From: Crocinitomix catalasitica ATCC 23190
Lineage (GTDB): Bacteria > Bacteroidota > Bacteroidia > Flavobacteriales_D > Crocinitomicaceae
NCBI RefSeq assembly: GCF_000621625.1
Contig: NZ_KK211318.1
Span: forward strand, 277,907-341,906
Direction of reading: 5' to 3'
DNA length: 64,000 nt
Of the stretch, positions 1 to 8,946 are shown piece after piece (position 1 is the first letter of the stretch; each line of letters begins with the position of its first letter). The notes beneath the pieces were generated by a model. That model made no database searches, had not been told where the DNA came from, and worked only from the letters and a program-made list of their open reading frames with translations. Both the position numbers and the translations under genes were made by a program.

Positions 1-51
1 TTTGAAAGCTTTAGGGTAGAATTTAGGTTCGATTGTGGTTAAGCGTAAACC

Positions 52-88
52 AAAAAAATCCCACAAAATATATTTGTAGGATTTTTTT
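52..88. terminator. Bidirectional intrinsic terminator
   Basis: An A-run, a stem around ATCC..ACAAA paired with TTTGT..GGAT (one internal mismatch), and a T-run form a symmetric hairpin usable from both strands. On the minus strand it lies about 65 bases after the small gene ending at 152 and can close the amt transcript. Confidence 0.75.
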
Positions 89-151
89 AGCGGTTTTGAG
101 TTAAATGTCTGATGCTTTGGTATTGTTCAGACAAATGGAATTGATTCTTGA

Positions 152-361
152 TTAACTTAAAGAAGGAATTACTAAATTGTATCTTCTAATATGTTCGGCA
201 TACTCGGTAATGCTGTAATTGTAAACTTTATACCGATTTTGATTGAGGCACTTTAATTCATTGATTTCATCTTTGTCCCTATCCAAATATACTTCAACTA
301 CGCATTCAGGATTGTGTACTGTACTAATGAATTCTCCGAGATCATTTTTGATATTATTCAT
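152..361 (-). CDS. Small hypothetical protein downstream of amt
   Basis: A 69-residue soluble protein beginning MNNIKNDLGEF. It starts 14 bases after the ammonium transporter stop, so it is probably co-transcribed with it. This position is often occupied by glnK/P-II, but the sequence shows no P-II T-loop pattern. It has no signal peptide, membrane segment or motif that I recognise. The C-terminal half has several Tyr and Arg residues (SITEYAEHIRRYN). It could be a lineage-specific partner of the transporter or a chance ORF; the same strand, tight spacing and the terminator after it argue for a real gene. No function is proposed. Confidence 0.5.
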   Translation of the reverse strand: MNNIKNDLGEFISTVHNPECVVEVYLDRDKDEINELKCLNQNRYKVYNYSITEYAEHIRRYNLVIPSLS

Positions 362-375
362 ATTATATTTTTTGG

Positions 376-1569
376 TTAATACTGTTCATTATGTTGACTT
401 TGGTCTAAACCATCTGATTCTAAATCTTTGTTTACCCGCATCGGTATGAGTTTATTACTTACTTTATAAAGTATCATCGAAATCATAAAGACATAGGCGA
501 AAACAGCAACAAGTGCGATAATATGTACTATAAATGTCGATGTTTCACCATTAACAAGTCCTACATCTTTTGCAAAAATGGCAGTAGCAATCATGCCGAA
601 CATTCCAGCAACACCATGTGATGGAAATACATCCAAAGTATCGTCTAATTTTGTTTTGTTTTTGATCTCAATTGCGATATAACTCAGGCAGGCGCCTAGT
701 GTTCCAATAAGGAGACTTTGGCCAATTGTTACAAATCCAGCAGCAGGTGTAATGGCCACTAATCCCACAACTGCACCAATACATGTACCTATCGCAGATA
801 TTTTTTTACCTCTTATTAAATCGATTAATATCCAGGTAACCATGGCAGCTGCACTCGCGCAATTAGTTGTTGCGAAACTCATCGCAGCTTCACCATTTGC
901 ACTAAATGAAGAGCCAGCATTGAAGCCGAACCAGCCAAACCACAACATCCCCGTACCTAATAGAACGAATGGTATGTTGACTGGTTGATGTGATTTGTTA
1001 ATCCGCTTACCTAAAACCAGTGCGCCTGTCAATGCTGTCACTCCTGCAGACATATGTACAACTGTACCGCCCGCATAATCTAATACACCTGCTAATTTTA
1101 AAAGCCCCTCAGGATGCCATGTCATATGGCAAAGAGGAGCATATATAAAAGTGGAGAAAAGTAGAATGAAAAATAAGTAACCCTTAAAATTAATACGTTC
1201 AGCAAAACTTCCAGTGATCAACGCGGGCGTTATAACGGCGAATTTCAATTGGAACATGGCGAATAATACGAATGGTATGTTGGGCGATAATAATGCGTTG
1301 GGTGCGACGCCTACATTGTCGAATGCAAAATAGGTCAAAGGATTTCCAATAATTCCCCCGTTACTTTCGCCAAAACATAAGCTGAAACCAATTAATACCC
1401 ACCAGATGCTTACTACTCCTAATGCCACAAAAGATTGTAGCATTGTACTTATAATATTTTTTTTACTAACCATTCCACCGTAAAAAAACGATAGTCCAGG
1501 GGTCATGAAAAAAACGAGACATGTGGCAGTTAGCATCCAGGCAATATCGGCAGCAATAACTTCAGACAT
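376..1569 (-). CDS. amt: Ammonium transporter, Amt family
   Basis: Inner-membrane ammonium/ammonia channel of 397 residues, a normal length for Amt. There are about eleven hydrophobic segments. D164 and H172 in DYAGGTVVHMSAG and H318 in FPSHGVAGMFG correspond to the substrate-site Asp and the twin pore histidines of AmtB. The start MSEVIAADIAWML leads straight into the first membrane segment. It is divergent from the Lrp/AsnC gene at 1731, which may regulate it (inference from layout). A 69-residue gene follows 14 bases downstream, where many genomes carry glnK. Confidence 0.97.
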   Translation of the reverse strand: MSEVIAADIAWMLTATCLVFFMTPGLSFFYGGMVSKKNIISTMLQSFVALGVVSIWWVLIGFSLCFGESNGGIIGNPLTYFAFDNVGVAPNALLSPNIPFVLFAMFQLKFAVITPALITGSFAERINFKGYLFFILLFSTFIYAPLCHMTWHPEGLLKLAGVLDYAGGTVVHMSAGVTALTGALVLGKRINKSHQPVNIPFVLLGTGMLWFGWFGFNAGSSFSANGEAAMSFATTNCASAAAMVTWILIDLIRGKKISAIGTCIGAVVGLVAITPAAGFVTIGQSLLIGTLGACLSYIAIEIKNKTKLDDTLDVFPSHGVAGMFGMIATAIFAKDVGLVNGETSTFIVHIIALVAVFAYVFMISMILYKVSNKLIPMRVNKDLESDGLDQSQHNEQY

Positions 1570-1730
1570 ATTCTAATTATGGTTTAAATAATTATTAATT
1601 AATGCTTAAAATTAGTTTTTAGCGCTCGTTTATTAAAGTAAATTCATATAAATGATTGAATATTTAACGAATTGATAATTTTTAAACTGTTTTGTTATGA
1701 ATAATGTAAAATTGATGCTAATATTGAGGT

Positions 1731-2204
1731 ATGATTAGAAATATTGATAAAGTTGATTTACAAATTCTAGATTTTTTAATTGCAGATGCGCGGATGCCTT
1801 ATACGGAAATAGCGAAGAATATAGGCGTTTCAGCTGGAACGGTGCATGTTAGGGTTAAGAAGCTTGAAAAAAGAGGTCTTATTCAAGGCGCTTCCCTCGT
1901 AGTTAATTACGAAGTGATGGGCTATTCATTTACTGCTTACGTTGGAATAATTATAGGAAGATCTAGTGATTCGGACAAGATAATGACGAATCTCACGAAG
2001 ATTCCGGAAGTAACGGTTGCTAATATTACCTCCGGTCAATTTGGGGCCTTATGTAAAATAAGATGCAGAGACACATCGCACGCAAAAAATGTGATTTACA
2101 AGATTAATGATGTTTCAGGGGTCGTTAGAACAGAAAGTATGATCAGTCTAGAAGAAACGATAAACGATAAGAAACGATTATTTAAACAGATTTTTGAACT
2201 TTAA
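1731..2204 (+). CDS. Lrp/AsnC family transcriptional regulator
   Basis: A DNA-binding regulator of 157 residues, the standard size for the family. The N-terminal helix-turn-helix spans about residues 5-65 (VDLQILDFLIADAR, then ITEIAK-like helix and VSAGTVHVRVKKLEKRGLI). A RAM ligand-binding domain follows, about 70-145, with GASLVVNYEVMGYSFTAYVGI leading into it. Members usually sense amino acids or related small molecules. The gene is divergent from amt with a 161-base AT-rich gap, so control of nitrogen uptake and of itself is plausible but inferred. Downstream lies a decayed RAYT copy and a REP-like repeat. Confidence 0.95.
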   Translation: MIRNIDKVDLQILDFLIADARMPYTEIAKNIGVSAGTVHVRVKKLEKRGLIQGASLVVNYEVMGYSFTAYVGIIIGRSSDSDKIMTNLTKIPEVTVANITSGQFGALCKIRCRDTSHAKNVIYKINDVSGVVRTESMISLEETINDKKRLFKQIFEL

Positions 2205-2243
2205 ATGCATTTCTTACAATTGAAACTACTTTTTTCTCGGACT

Positions 2244-2360
2244 TATTGATGGCTGCTATTAAATACACCTCAGTCAAACATCATCAATTTGGGCAACGTT
2301 CTAATTTATTGCGGAAGTAAAGGACTTTTAGAAGGTATAGTGATTTTAAAACCACTTTAA
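2244..2360 (+). pseudogene. Decayed remnant of a RAYT transposase gene
   Basis: The DNA aligns by eye with two separate parts of the intact transposase gene at 3859-4419. Bases near 2244-2295 resemble the segment encoding DAANKIATVKHHKFW, and bases near 2310-2360 match the last codons (YCGG..LLDGIVILKPL and stop). The roughly 130 bases between them are missing. It is followed immediately by the same downstream repeat as the intact gene, so this is the 3-prime relic of a second element copy. Confidence 0.75.
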
Positions 2361-2490
2361 ACTTAAACTACCGTTCGAAAGGATTAGAACGGTAGCAGTA
2401 ATTCTATTTAGCCCTTTTGGGATGTGTAAAACGTAAGCTTTAAAATGAATCCTTTCATTTTAAATGCTGAAGTGAACTAAAATATTATTA
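2341..2490. repeat. REP-like palindromic repeat, copy A
   Basis: About 150 bases nearly identical to copies at 3691-3834 and 4401-4550. It contains two hairpins: CTACCGTTC paired with GAACGGTAG across a 9-base loop, and a longer stem from TTTAAAATGA with TCATTTTAAA. It begins with the terminal codons of the transposase remnant. Such paired palindromes next to a Y1 transposase fit REP/BIME units mobilised by RAYT proteins (family knowledge). Confidence 0.85.
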
Positions 2491-2560
2491 AAACCTACAA
2501 ACTGATAGTGAATTCATCCGTTTAACGAAGAATTTTAAATTTTTTATCATCAATATGAAA

Positions 2561-3652
2561 TTAGTTTTTTTGCAGCGAACTTAAATGATAGTCAAGAGCA
2601 ATTTTTTCAATTTCCTCAAATTCCTTATACTTTTTATTGTGAAGAGCTACCAAGTATTGATCGATAAGTAAAGACCAATTATCAAATTTTATTAACTCTT
2701 CCTTCTTCCATTCTTCCCAATCCGAAATTATTTTTTTAGAACGGCTTGTAGAATCCCAAATGTAAAGTTGACCCTGATCGTTATATTTTGGTTGGCGATC
2801 TAATATTTCCTGACGTTCGTTTATATAAAAGCCCGATTTACATTGAAGAATTTCTTCATATAAAAAAACAAGTATTGAATCTCTAACGGATGCTTCTAAA
2901 TCAGCACCAAAACTAAAACTATTCATGCACCAACTTCTCGCGGAATCCTTTGCGAAAAAAGTAGATTTTAATCTCCTATTTTCTTGAAAGGATGCGATTT
3001 CAGCATCATATTTATTTTCTAAATCCTCTCTACCTTTTTTTAATGAATCAATAAGTTTTTGTGGCATTTTGGTTGCGAATGCATTGGTTATTTCTTTTTT
3101 GTAGTCCAAAACACCTTCTTCAATTAAACAGATGCGGCACGCTTGTTCAAAATCATCTTCGTTATTTTCAACCCAAAATTCACCTATAGTAATCCAACCC
3201 CGCTGAACCTTTAATAAGCTCTCAAAGATTAAGGAAATATGCTTGTCCGCTTTTGTTAGATTCATTTTGAGATTTCGAATAAAGTTTACCCCGTTCTCGT
3301 CTTCAGTTATTTCGTATGCTACATTCTTGAAAGTGTAACCTTGGGCTTCAGTTCTTACCCTTTCGAATGAAGTCTTATTTTCTTTTTGAAAGAAATCCAA
3401 GCGCAACATCTTATTCTCGTTGATGGTTGCTGTTAATTCTTTGTCACCGTAGAAATTATTCTCAATGGTATATTCCAAATCTTCTAAATTCATTGTTCCG
3501 ACTGTGAACTGCTCGAAATCATTTTTTAGAATAGCTTCAGCTAGATATTCAGATAAATCTTCAGGTGTTAAAAATTTTTCACCATTTTTTGCACTCTTAC
3601 AACTCGTTGGGAAAAATAGAAGGAATAAAATAAAATAGGGAATAATTTTCAT
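2561..3652 (-). CDS. Hypothetical lipoprotein
   Basis: A 363-residue protein starting MKIIPYFILFLLFF with lipobox FPTSC, so probably a lipid-anchored envelope protein. I chose the ATG at 3652 because the signal peptide starts there; an in-frame ATG at 3664 adds four residues. The rest is hydrophilic and rich in Glu and Lys, with no domain that I recognise. It sits between two copies of the REP-like repeat. Function unknown. Confidence 0.8.
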   Translation of the reverse strand: MKIIPYFILFLLFFPTSCKSAKNGEKFLTPEDLSEYLAEAILKNDFEQFTVGTMNLEDLEYTIENNFYGDKELTATINENKMLRLDFFQKENKTSFERVRTEAQGYTFKNVAYEITEDENGVNFIRNLKMNLTKADKHISLIFESLLKVQRGWITIGEFWVENNEDDFEQACRICLIEEGVLDYKKEITNAFATKMPQKLIDSLKKGREDLENKYDAEIASFQENRRLKSTFFAKDSARSWCMNSFSFGADLEASVRDSILVFLYEEILQCKSGFYINERQEILDRQPKYNDQGQLYIWDSTSRSKKIISDWEEWKKEELIKFDNWSLLIDQYLVALHNKKYKEFEEIEKIALDYHLSSLQKN

Positions 3653-3690
3653 TTCAGTGAACAATTAGGTTCATCAAAAATAAACTTATT

Positions 3691-3834
3691 TTTTAAAACC
3701 ACTTTAAACTTAATCAACCGTTCGAAAGGATTCGAACGGTAGCAATAATTCTATTTAGCCCTTTTGAGATGTCTAAAACGTAGCTTTAAAATGAATCCTT
3801 TCATTTTAAGTGCTGGAGCGAACTAAAATTCTAA
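3691..3834. repeat. REP-like palindromic repeat, copy B, upstream of RAYT
   Basis: A second copy of the two-hairpin repeat, ending 25 bases before the transposase start. It also opens with bases matching the transposase 3-prime end (TTTTAAAACCACTTT), although no coding remnant precedes it. With copy C it frames the intact RAYT gene, the arrangement expected of a RAYT and its cognate REPs. Confidence 0.85.
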
Positions 3835-3858
3835 TAAAAAATATATTATCTTACAATC

Positions 3859-4419
3859 ATGATCGGTGGTTATAAGTTTCGTAATCCAGAAGGAATTTAT
3901 TTTGTAAGTTTTTCTGTCGTTGATTGGCTCGATGTTTTTGTCAAAGATCAATACATCAATATTTTATTGGATTGTTTGCGTTTCTGTCATAGGGAAAAAG
4001 GTATGGAAATATATGCTTGGTGTATAATGCCTAATCATATGCATTTAGTTTTTAAAAGTGTTGGAAAACAAGATGCTGGATACTTATTAGGTGATTTTAA
4101 ACGTTATACTAGTAATGCTTTAGTAAAAGCTATTCAAGAAAACCCAGAAGAAGAGCGAAAAGATTTTTTTTTATCAAGATTCAAAGATGCTGCCAACAAA
4201 ATTGCCACGGTTAAGCATCATAAATTCTGGCAAAATGACAATAGGCCAAAAGAAGGTTGGAGTAATTGGTTTATTTTACAAAAGATTAATTATACCCACA
4301 ATAACCCCGTAAAAGCTGGTTTTGTCAGTAAGCCAGAAGAATATAAATATAGTAGTGCTGTTGATTATTGCGGAGGAATAGGACTTTTAGATGGTATAGT
4401 GATTTTAAAACCACTTTAA
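3859..4419 (+). CDS. REP-associated tyrosine transposase (RAYT), Y1/IS200-like
   Basis: A single-strand transposase of the HUH Y1 class, 186 residues and apparently intact. The HUH pair is H60 and H62 in MPNHMHLVF, and the likely nucleophile is Y83 in KRYTS. The C-terminus contains NYTHNNPVKAGFV and EYKYSSAVDY, both typical of RAYT proteins. These enzymes nick and join REP hairpins as single-stranded DNA. Copies of a two-hairpin repeat flank it at 3691-3834 and 4401-4550, and the last codons are part of the repeat unit. A decayed relative lies at 2244-2360. Confidence 0.95.
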   Translation: MIGGYKFRNPEGIYFVSFSVVDWLDVFVKDQYINILLDCLRFCHREKGMEIYAWCIMPNHMHLVFKSVGKQDAGYLLGDFKRYTSNALVKAIQENPEEERKDFFLSRFKDAANKIATVKHHKFWQNDNRPKEGWSNWFILQKINYTHNNPVKAGFVSKPEEYKYSSAVDYCGGIGLLDGIVILKPL

Positions 4420-4550
4420 ACTTAAGCTACCGTTCGAAAGGATTAGAACGGTAGCAATAATTCTATTTAGCCCCTTTGGGATGTCTAAAACGTAAGCTTT
4501 AAAATGAATCCTTTTATTTTAAATGCTGAAGTGAACTAAAATATTATTGA
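4401..4550. repeat. REP-like palindromic repeat, copy C, downstream of RAYT
   Basis: A third copy with the same two hairpins (CTACCGTTC/GAACGGTAG and the AAAATGA-centred stem, here with one changed base). It overlaps the last codons of the transposase and ends just before the stop codon of the minus-strand lipoprotein gene at 4554. Confidence 0.85.
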
Positions 4551-4553
4551 AGT

Positions 4554-4907
4554 CTATTTTTCCCAAACTTCCCTCACAAAAATTGCATTTGAAAAGCCTT
4601 CACCTCGTACGAGCGGGTCACCTCCATATTGGGTCAATATTTGCCCAATAATATTACATTCTTGGTCGTATATGGTTTGTTTTCCTTCCATAAAACAATC
4701 GTCCCCATAAACAACATAAACAGTTTCATTTTGAAATAGATATTCTAAGACACCACTCTCACCAGCAATTGCACAACCCTCTCTTTTGTTCAATTGTTTA
4801 ATCACTTTCTCCATACATTTTGGAGTATCGTCAGCGATTTTAGATTTATAACAACCTGTCAAGGTCATTGAATAAAAAATGAGTAGTGGTAAGAGATGCT
4901 TCATCAT
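4554..4907 (-). CDS. Small lipoprotein, possibly DUF6970-like
   Basis: A 117-residue lipoprotein with signal MKHLLPLLIFYSMTLTGC; the lipobox Cys is followed by a small domain with further Cys residues (PKC, EGC, DDC, QEC). The pattern EYLFQNETVYVVYGDDC and QECNIIG resembles short Bacteroidota lipoproteins that I associate with DUF6970; this is a tentative family match. Translation may start at 4907 or at the next codon (4904). Function unknown. Confidence 0.75.
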   Translation of the reverse strand: MMKHLLPLLIFYSMTLTGCYKSKIADDTPKCMEKVIKQLNKREGCAIAGESGVLEYLFQNETVYVVYGDDCFMEGKQTIYDQECNIIGQILTQYGGDPLVRGEGFSNAIFVREVWEK

Positions 4908-4966
4908 AAAACTTTTATATAATGATGTTTGCCAAGATCAAATGGTTGTATTGGCGTAGTTAAATC

Positions 4967-5833
4967 TTACTCATGCCAAATCTTAACATCATCATAATAA
5001 AGATGATTCACATATGGAATAGTGGGATTGCGATAGATACCAAATTTAAAATAATGAGATGAGCTATTGAGCATATTCTTACCAGAAACTTTACCATCGG
5101 TTAATGCCGTTCCGTCTAACCATACCTGAATGGTTCCGCTATTGTTTTCAGCCCAAAGAATATTGAATTTTAAACGATGCCATTCTCCTTTTGTGATTTC
5201 ACGGATCGCAATTGATTTACCGCCATATACAATGCTTATAGTTGAAACATCATGCCAGTCAGGATTGAATCCATAAACACTGGTCGCCTCAGGATCACTT
5301 AATATATTTTTGTAATGAATATCTGTCGTGTCGAAATGATTATAATAAATTCCAATAGGAGGGGAGGCATTCTTTCCTGTGTAATCAATCCAATCCTCAC
5401 CATCATCAAATACAGGTTGGTGGTGCCATTGACCGAGGACTTGCCAATTGACGCGATCTTCAGCATCTCTTAAATCTACATCTTCATAATCTACAGGGAT
5501 ATAAAAACTGTATTCATACCAAGTATCATCTCCTTCAATAGCTTTTTGGTCGAATGTTAATTCTGCCCGATTGCCGCCAGCAACAATGCTCTCTGGTGAG
5601 ATTGTAAATTTACATGACTGTTCACCTTCTATTTTTGTATCCGTGCTAATCATGACATCATCAGGATCATTTCTCTCACCACCACCGCCATAAGCAACCC
5701 AATCTTCTAAAACTGTTTCGAATCCAAAATTGATGTCTTGTAAAGGAGCTTTTTCTATTTCAGCAGCATCCTTTTTACAACTAAATATTAGGCAAGTTAA
5801 GGCTATTGATATAAAAGATTTAGTTGCATGCAT
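4967..5833 (-). CDS. Polysaccharide lyase, heparin lyase I-like fold, lipoprotein
   Basis: A 288-residue surface lipoprotein (signal ending LIFSC, then KKD) followed by a jelly-roll-like domain. NRAELTF, YEYSFYIP, WQVLGQWHHQP, GEWHRLKFNILW, IQVWLDG and YFKFGIYR occur in the order seen in the Polysacc_lyase (heparin lyase I-like) family. These enzymes cleave acidic polysaccharides by beta-elimination. No susC/susD pair or glycoside hydrolase is adjacent, so the substrate cannot be inferred. Confidence 0.85.
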   Translation of the reverse strand: MHATKSFISIALTCLIFSCKKDAAEIEKAPLQDINFGFETVLEDWVAYGGGGERNDPDDVMISTDTKIEGEQSCKFTISPESIVAGGNRAELTFDQKAIEGDDTWYEYSFYIPVDYEDVDLRDAEDRVNWQVLGQWHHQPVFDDGEDWIDYTGKNASPPIGIYYNHFDTTDIHYKNILSDPEATSVYGFNPDWHDVSTISIVYGGKSIAIREITKGEWHRLKFNILWAENNSGTIQVWLDGTALTDGKVSGKNMLNSSSHYFKFGIYRNPTIPYVNHLYYDDVKIWHE

Positions 5834-5913
5834 ATTTCAAAATTAAAATATTATTCCAGTATAATTCTGTTCGGCCACGTAATTTATTAAACGGTGGGCA
5901 AATACTTTTATTT

Positions 5914-6489
5914 CTATGGATTATAGGGACACGTGGTCCAAGGATAGGCACATTGGTATTTTCTTTGAATCCAGGCAATATAGTTGGTGCCATTATGCAT
6001 GAATGAAACCTTGGCCCAAAGTCCGGAAGTGGCTAATAAGTTTAAACTTAAAAATTTTCCAGATTTACAAATCAATTTGGAATTTACGTTGGGTTCCGAA
6101 TAAAAGGGAACACCTAAGGAGTCTGGAAGGGACATATCAGCGATATTGATTTTGAGATGGTCTATTTTAATCCATTTATCCTTGATTGCATTTAGTGAAA
6201 TATTGATTGTGTCATCAGGTCCTGGGACTCTTCTGATATTTTCTATTTTAACCCAGCCATCCTTTACCTCAGCAATTGCAATTTTATACCATCGCAGTCT
6301 TTCATGCCCTGGTTTGATTTTTAATTTTGTAATGAAGTCACCGTCAATTCCATTATAAATAATTAAGGAATCTGTCGTTGTATTGTCAAAATAACATTCA
6401 ACACGCTCTTCGTAGAATATTTTGTCATCCGTCTGGGATAAACCCATAAAAGCATTTAAAATAAATAAAAAGAGGAAGCGTTTATGCAT
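5914..6489 (-). CDS. Secreted SH3-like protein
   Basis: A 191-residue protein with a signal peptide (MHKRFLFLFILNAFMGLSQ). The body resembles bacterial SH3-type repeats: VPFYSEPNVNSKLI, LNLLATSGLWAKVSF and GWVKIENI look like two SH3b strand patterns, at about 45-90 and 120-175. Cysteines near the C-terminus (KYQCAYPWTTCPYNP) may form a disulfide. Such domains often bind cell wall or protein ligands. The role is unknown. Confidence 0.8.
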   Translation of the reverse strand: MHKRFLFLFILNAFMGLSQTDDKIFYEERVECYFDNTTTDSLIIYNGIDGDFITKLKIKPGHERLRWYKIAIAEVKDGWVKIENIRRVPGPDDTINISLNAIKDKWIKIDHLKINIADMSLPDSLGVPFYSEPNVNSKLICKSGKFLSLNLLATSGLWAKVSFMHNGTNYIAWIQRKYQCAYPWTTCPYNP

Positions 6490-6532
6490 TCAAATTATGA
6501 TCGTTTAGGTTGATGAATTTTAAATTTACGAA

Positions 6533-7591
6533 TTAAAACTGATATACAATGGCATTGATATGCATGCCGGCACCCACACTTGCAAAAAGGACAATATCAC
6601 CTTCATTAATCTCATGATCTTTTATTTTGCCAGCTCGAATTAAATCGAGGAGGGTAGGAACAGTCGCAACAGAACTATTGCCAAGTTTTGCAATACTCAT
6701 CGGCATAATTCCTAATGGCATTGCAACTCCATATAATTTATAAAATCGTTTAACGATTGCTTCATCCATTTTTTCATTGGCTTGATGAATTAAGATTTTA
6801 TTTACGTCTTCTATTCCATATCCACTTTTATCCAAACAGGCCTTCATTGCACTAGGCACATGTTTCAATGCAAATTCGTAAATTTTACGACCATCCATTT
6901 TAATGAACTTTGTATCCGATGAAATGGATTGATTACTTGAGCTTCCATAATAAAGATAAAAGGCTTCATCAAAAGTATAACTGGCTGATTCGTGTGCTAA
7001 AATTCCACCTGAATTGTTGGTTGATTGGATGATTGCTGCTCCAGCGCCATCTGAGAATATCATCGAATCTCTATCGTGTTTGTCCACGACTCTCGATAAA
7101 GTTTCAGCACCAATAACCAAACAAGTTTTAGCTATTCCAGCTTTGATAAATGCATTCCCTTGAATCATTCCTTCGATCCAGCCGGGACAACCAAACAATA
7201 GATCGTATGCAACTGTTTTTGGGTTTTTTATTCCTATTTTTTGTTTAATTCGAGCTGCCAAACATGGCAAGATATCCGATTGTAAGGTATTGATTTTGAC
7301 ATCTCCAAAATTATGTGCTACAATGATATAATCAATGGTTTCTTGATCAATACCCGCATCTTTAATCGCTAATTCAGCTGTTAATACGCCTAAATCGGAA
7401 GCTGTTCGATTCGATTCAGCATAACGGCGTTCAGAAATTCCAGTTATTGCTTTAAATTTTTCAATAATTTCAATATTGGAAGAAGGAATAGGAGTGCCGT
7501 CATCATTAAGGAATAGATGTTCTTCAAAACTTTCATTTTTTTTAACGACAGTTGGAATAAAACTGCCTGTTCCGATAATTTTAACTTGCAT
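6533..7591 (-). CDS. 3-oxoacyl-ACP synthase III family protein
   Basis: A thiolase-fold condensing enzyme. The start at 7591 (MQVKIIGTGSFIPT) matches the family N-terminus; an in-frame ATG at 7675 would add 28 residues with no family similarity. With the 352-residue form, the catalytic Cys is about 135 (FGCPGW), His lies in ILIHQANEK and Asn in LGNSSVATVPTLLD, giving the Cys-His-Asn triad of KAS III. It could start fatty acid synthesis or act in a specialised acyl pathway. It is not next to fatty acid genes, so it may be a FabH paralogue. Confidence 0.92.
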   Translation of the reverse strand: MQVKIIGTGSFIPTVVKKNESFEEHLFLNDDGTPIPSSNIEIIEKFKAITGISERRYAESNRTASDLGVLTAELAIKDAGIDQETIDYIIVAHNFGDVKINTLQSDILPCLAARIKQKIGIKNPKTVAYDLLFGCPGWIEGMIQGNAFIKAGIAKTCLVIGAETLSRVVDKHDRDSMIFSDGAGAAIIQSTNNSGGILAHESASYTFDEAFYLYYGSSSNQSISSDTKFIKMDGRKIYEFALKHVPSAMKACLDKSGYGIEDVNKILIHQANEKMDEAIVKRFYKLYGVAMPLGIMPMSIAKLGNSSVATVPTLLDLIRAGKIKDHEINEGDIVLFASVGAGMHINAIVYQF

Positions 7592-7770
7592 AAATGAATC
7601 TTTGTTATTCGAAACAAATGTATCGGGCTTATAATTAAGCCGAAAACCATAACTGTACGATTCTACACTGTTCAATCACGCTTAATTCGTCTATAACTTA
7701 AGAGAAATGGTCGCTGAAGAAGATTTATTATCCAATGCTCATGCATGAATGAGAACACTTATTTGAACGA

Positions 7771-8157
7771 CTATTTTGTTTTATCGGCATACAATTTAAT
7801 CGACTCATTTAGTTTTGCAATGAGTTTGGTTGTTATAATCAAATCGAAATCAATAATCTCGGCGACTACTTTTTTACCAATTTTTAGATGTATAACCAAA
7901 TTATAACATTGAGAAGCATTTGGTTGCGGGCCAAAATAAAAAATGCTAAATTTAAATTCATACCACTTTACACTTCCGTAATCTTTACTATGGCCTTTAC
8001 GTATTTCAATTTCTTGGATTTCATTGTAGGCAATGGAATTTACTTTATTCGTTTTTTTACCGACGGTGAAAAGATCAAGATAAGCTGGTGCAAGAACAAT
8101 ACCTATCCGCCTTAATATATATATGTTTTTTTGGGTGAATTTTTCCAGAATATCCAT
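7771..8157 (-). CDS. Hypothetical protein, PH-like
   Basis: A 128-residue protein without signal peptide. Alternating beta-type stretches (YLDLFTVGKKTNKVNSIAYNEIQEIEIRK cut by turns, then WYEFKFSIFYF and YNLVIHLKIGKKV) and a terminal helix resemble a bacterial PH-like domain, but this is only a fold impression. It lies 14 bases after the membrane protein gene at 8172, so the two are likely co-transcribed. Function unknown. Confidence 0.7.
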   Translation of the reverse strand: MDILEKFTQKNIYILRRIGIVLAPAYLDLFTVGKKTNKVNSIAYNEIQEIEIRKGHSKDYGSVKWYEFKFSIFYFGPQPNASQCYNLVIHLKIGKKVVAEIIDFDLIITTKLIAKLNESIKLYADKTK

Positions 8158-8171
8158 CGTGTTAGTTCTAT

Positions 8172-8816
8172 TTAATGACCGAAACGGAAGGTTAGGAAAG
8201 TAATCAAAACGAAAAAGCTCATGTAAAAAATAATTTTTCCATTCGCCCTTTGCTCTTCCACATAGACATAAACCTTTTCACCATTTGACAGTGTTTTTTT
8301 TGATTTCCATAAGCTCCATCCGATTAAAATACCAAGTAGACCTCCAGCAATTCCGAAAAAATACCCAGCAAGAACAGTAAAACTAGGACCTTTTTCAGGT
8401 GCCGAAAGTTCACTGTCACGTTTAATATTTAATTTTTCTAGAACTGCAGAATCTACATTGACACCACGATCTATTAACAGTTTTTTTGCTAAAACATAAT
8501 CATACATGCTCCATTCATCCTTCTTTTCTAAGATCTCAAAAAGTTCTGAGTTTGTAAATTTATAGAGATAATGGGATTGATCTACTTCTATGATTTCGTT
8601 TTCAGCCTCAGCTTCTAAATATCCTTGAACTTTGTTGAAATCATCTTGTTGTATTAGAATCTGAATATTTGACTGTTTATTTCCAGTAAAAGTTATATCG
8701 ACTTCAAATGCATCATTTATGATGCTAAACTTGATTTTTCTTTCTTCTAAGAGTTGGATCAAGTCATTAGCAGCATCTATATCGCTGAACGTTTTAAAAA
8801 GTGAAAATTCATTCAT
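8172..8816 (-). CDS. Membrane protein with DUF2007-like N-terminal domain
   Basis: A 214-residue protein. Residues 1-75 (FKTFSDIDAANDLIQLLEER, VDITF, IQILIQQDDFNKVQGYL) resemble the DUF2007 putative signal-transducing domain. A middle helical segment follows, then two membrane helices near 145-170 and 198-213 separated by a short basic loop. It is the first gene of a likely pair with 7771. Function unknown. Confidence 0.75.
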   Translation of the reverse strand: MNEFSLFKTFSDIDAANDLIQLLEERKIKFSIINDAFEVDITFTGNKQSNIQILIQQDDFNKVQGYLEAEAENEIIEVDQSHYLYKFTNSELFEILEKKDEWSMYDYVLAKKLLIDRGVNVDSAVLEKLNIKRDSELSAPEKGPSFTVLAGYFFGIAGGLLGILIGWSLWKSKKTLSNGEKVYVYVEEQRANGKIIFYMSFFVLITFLTFRFGH

Positions 8817-8946
8817 TTTGCCGATTTAATCAAGTTAGGTTTTTTTAAAATTAATCAATAATTTTAAAAAGATTCGGTCGCTTAATCTTTATTGACTAAA
8901 TCTGTTTTTATTGTGTCAATCGAATTTTATATATTTTGCGATAACA

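Noticed and set aside
1-51. End of a gene entering from the left
   Set aside because: No frame with coding character could be supported in the first 51 bases.
7592-7675. Upstream start for the ketoacyl synthase III gene
   Set aside because: The 28 added residues have no similarity to family N-termini; the internal Met at 7591 fits.
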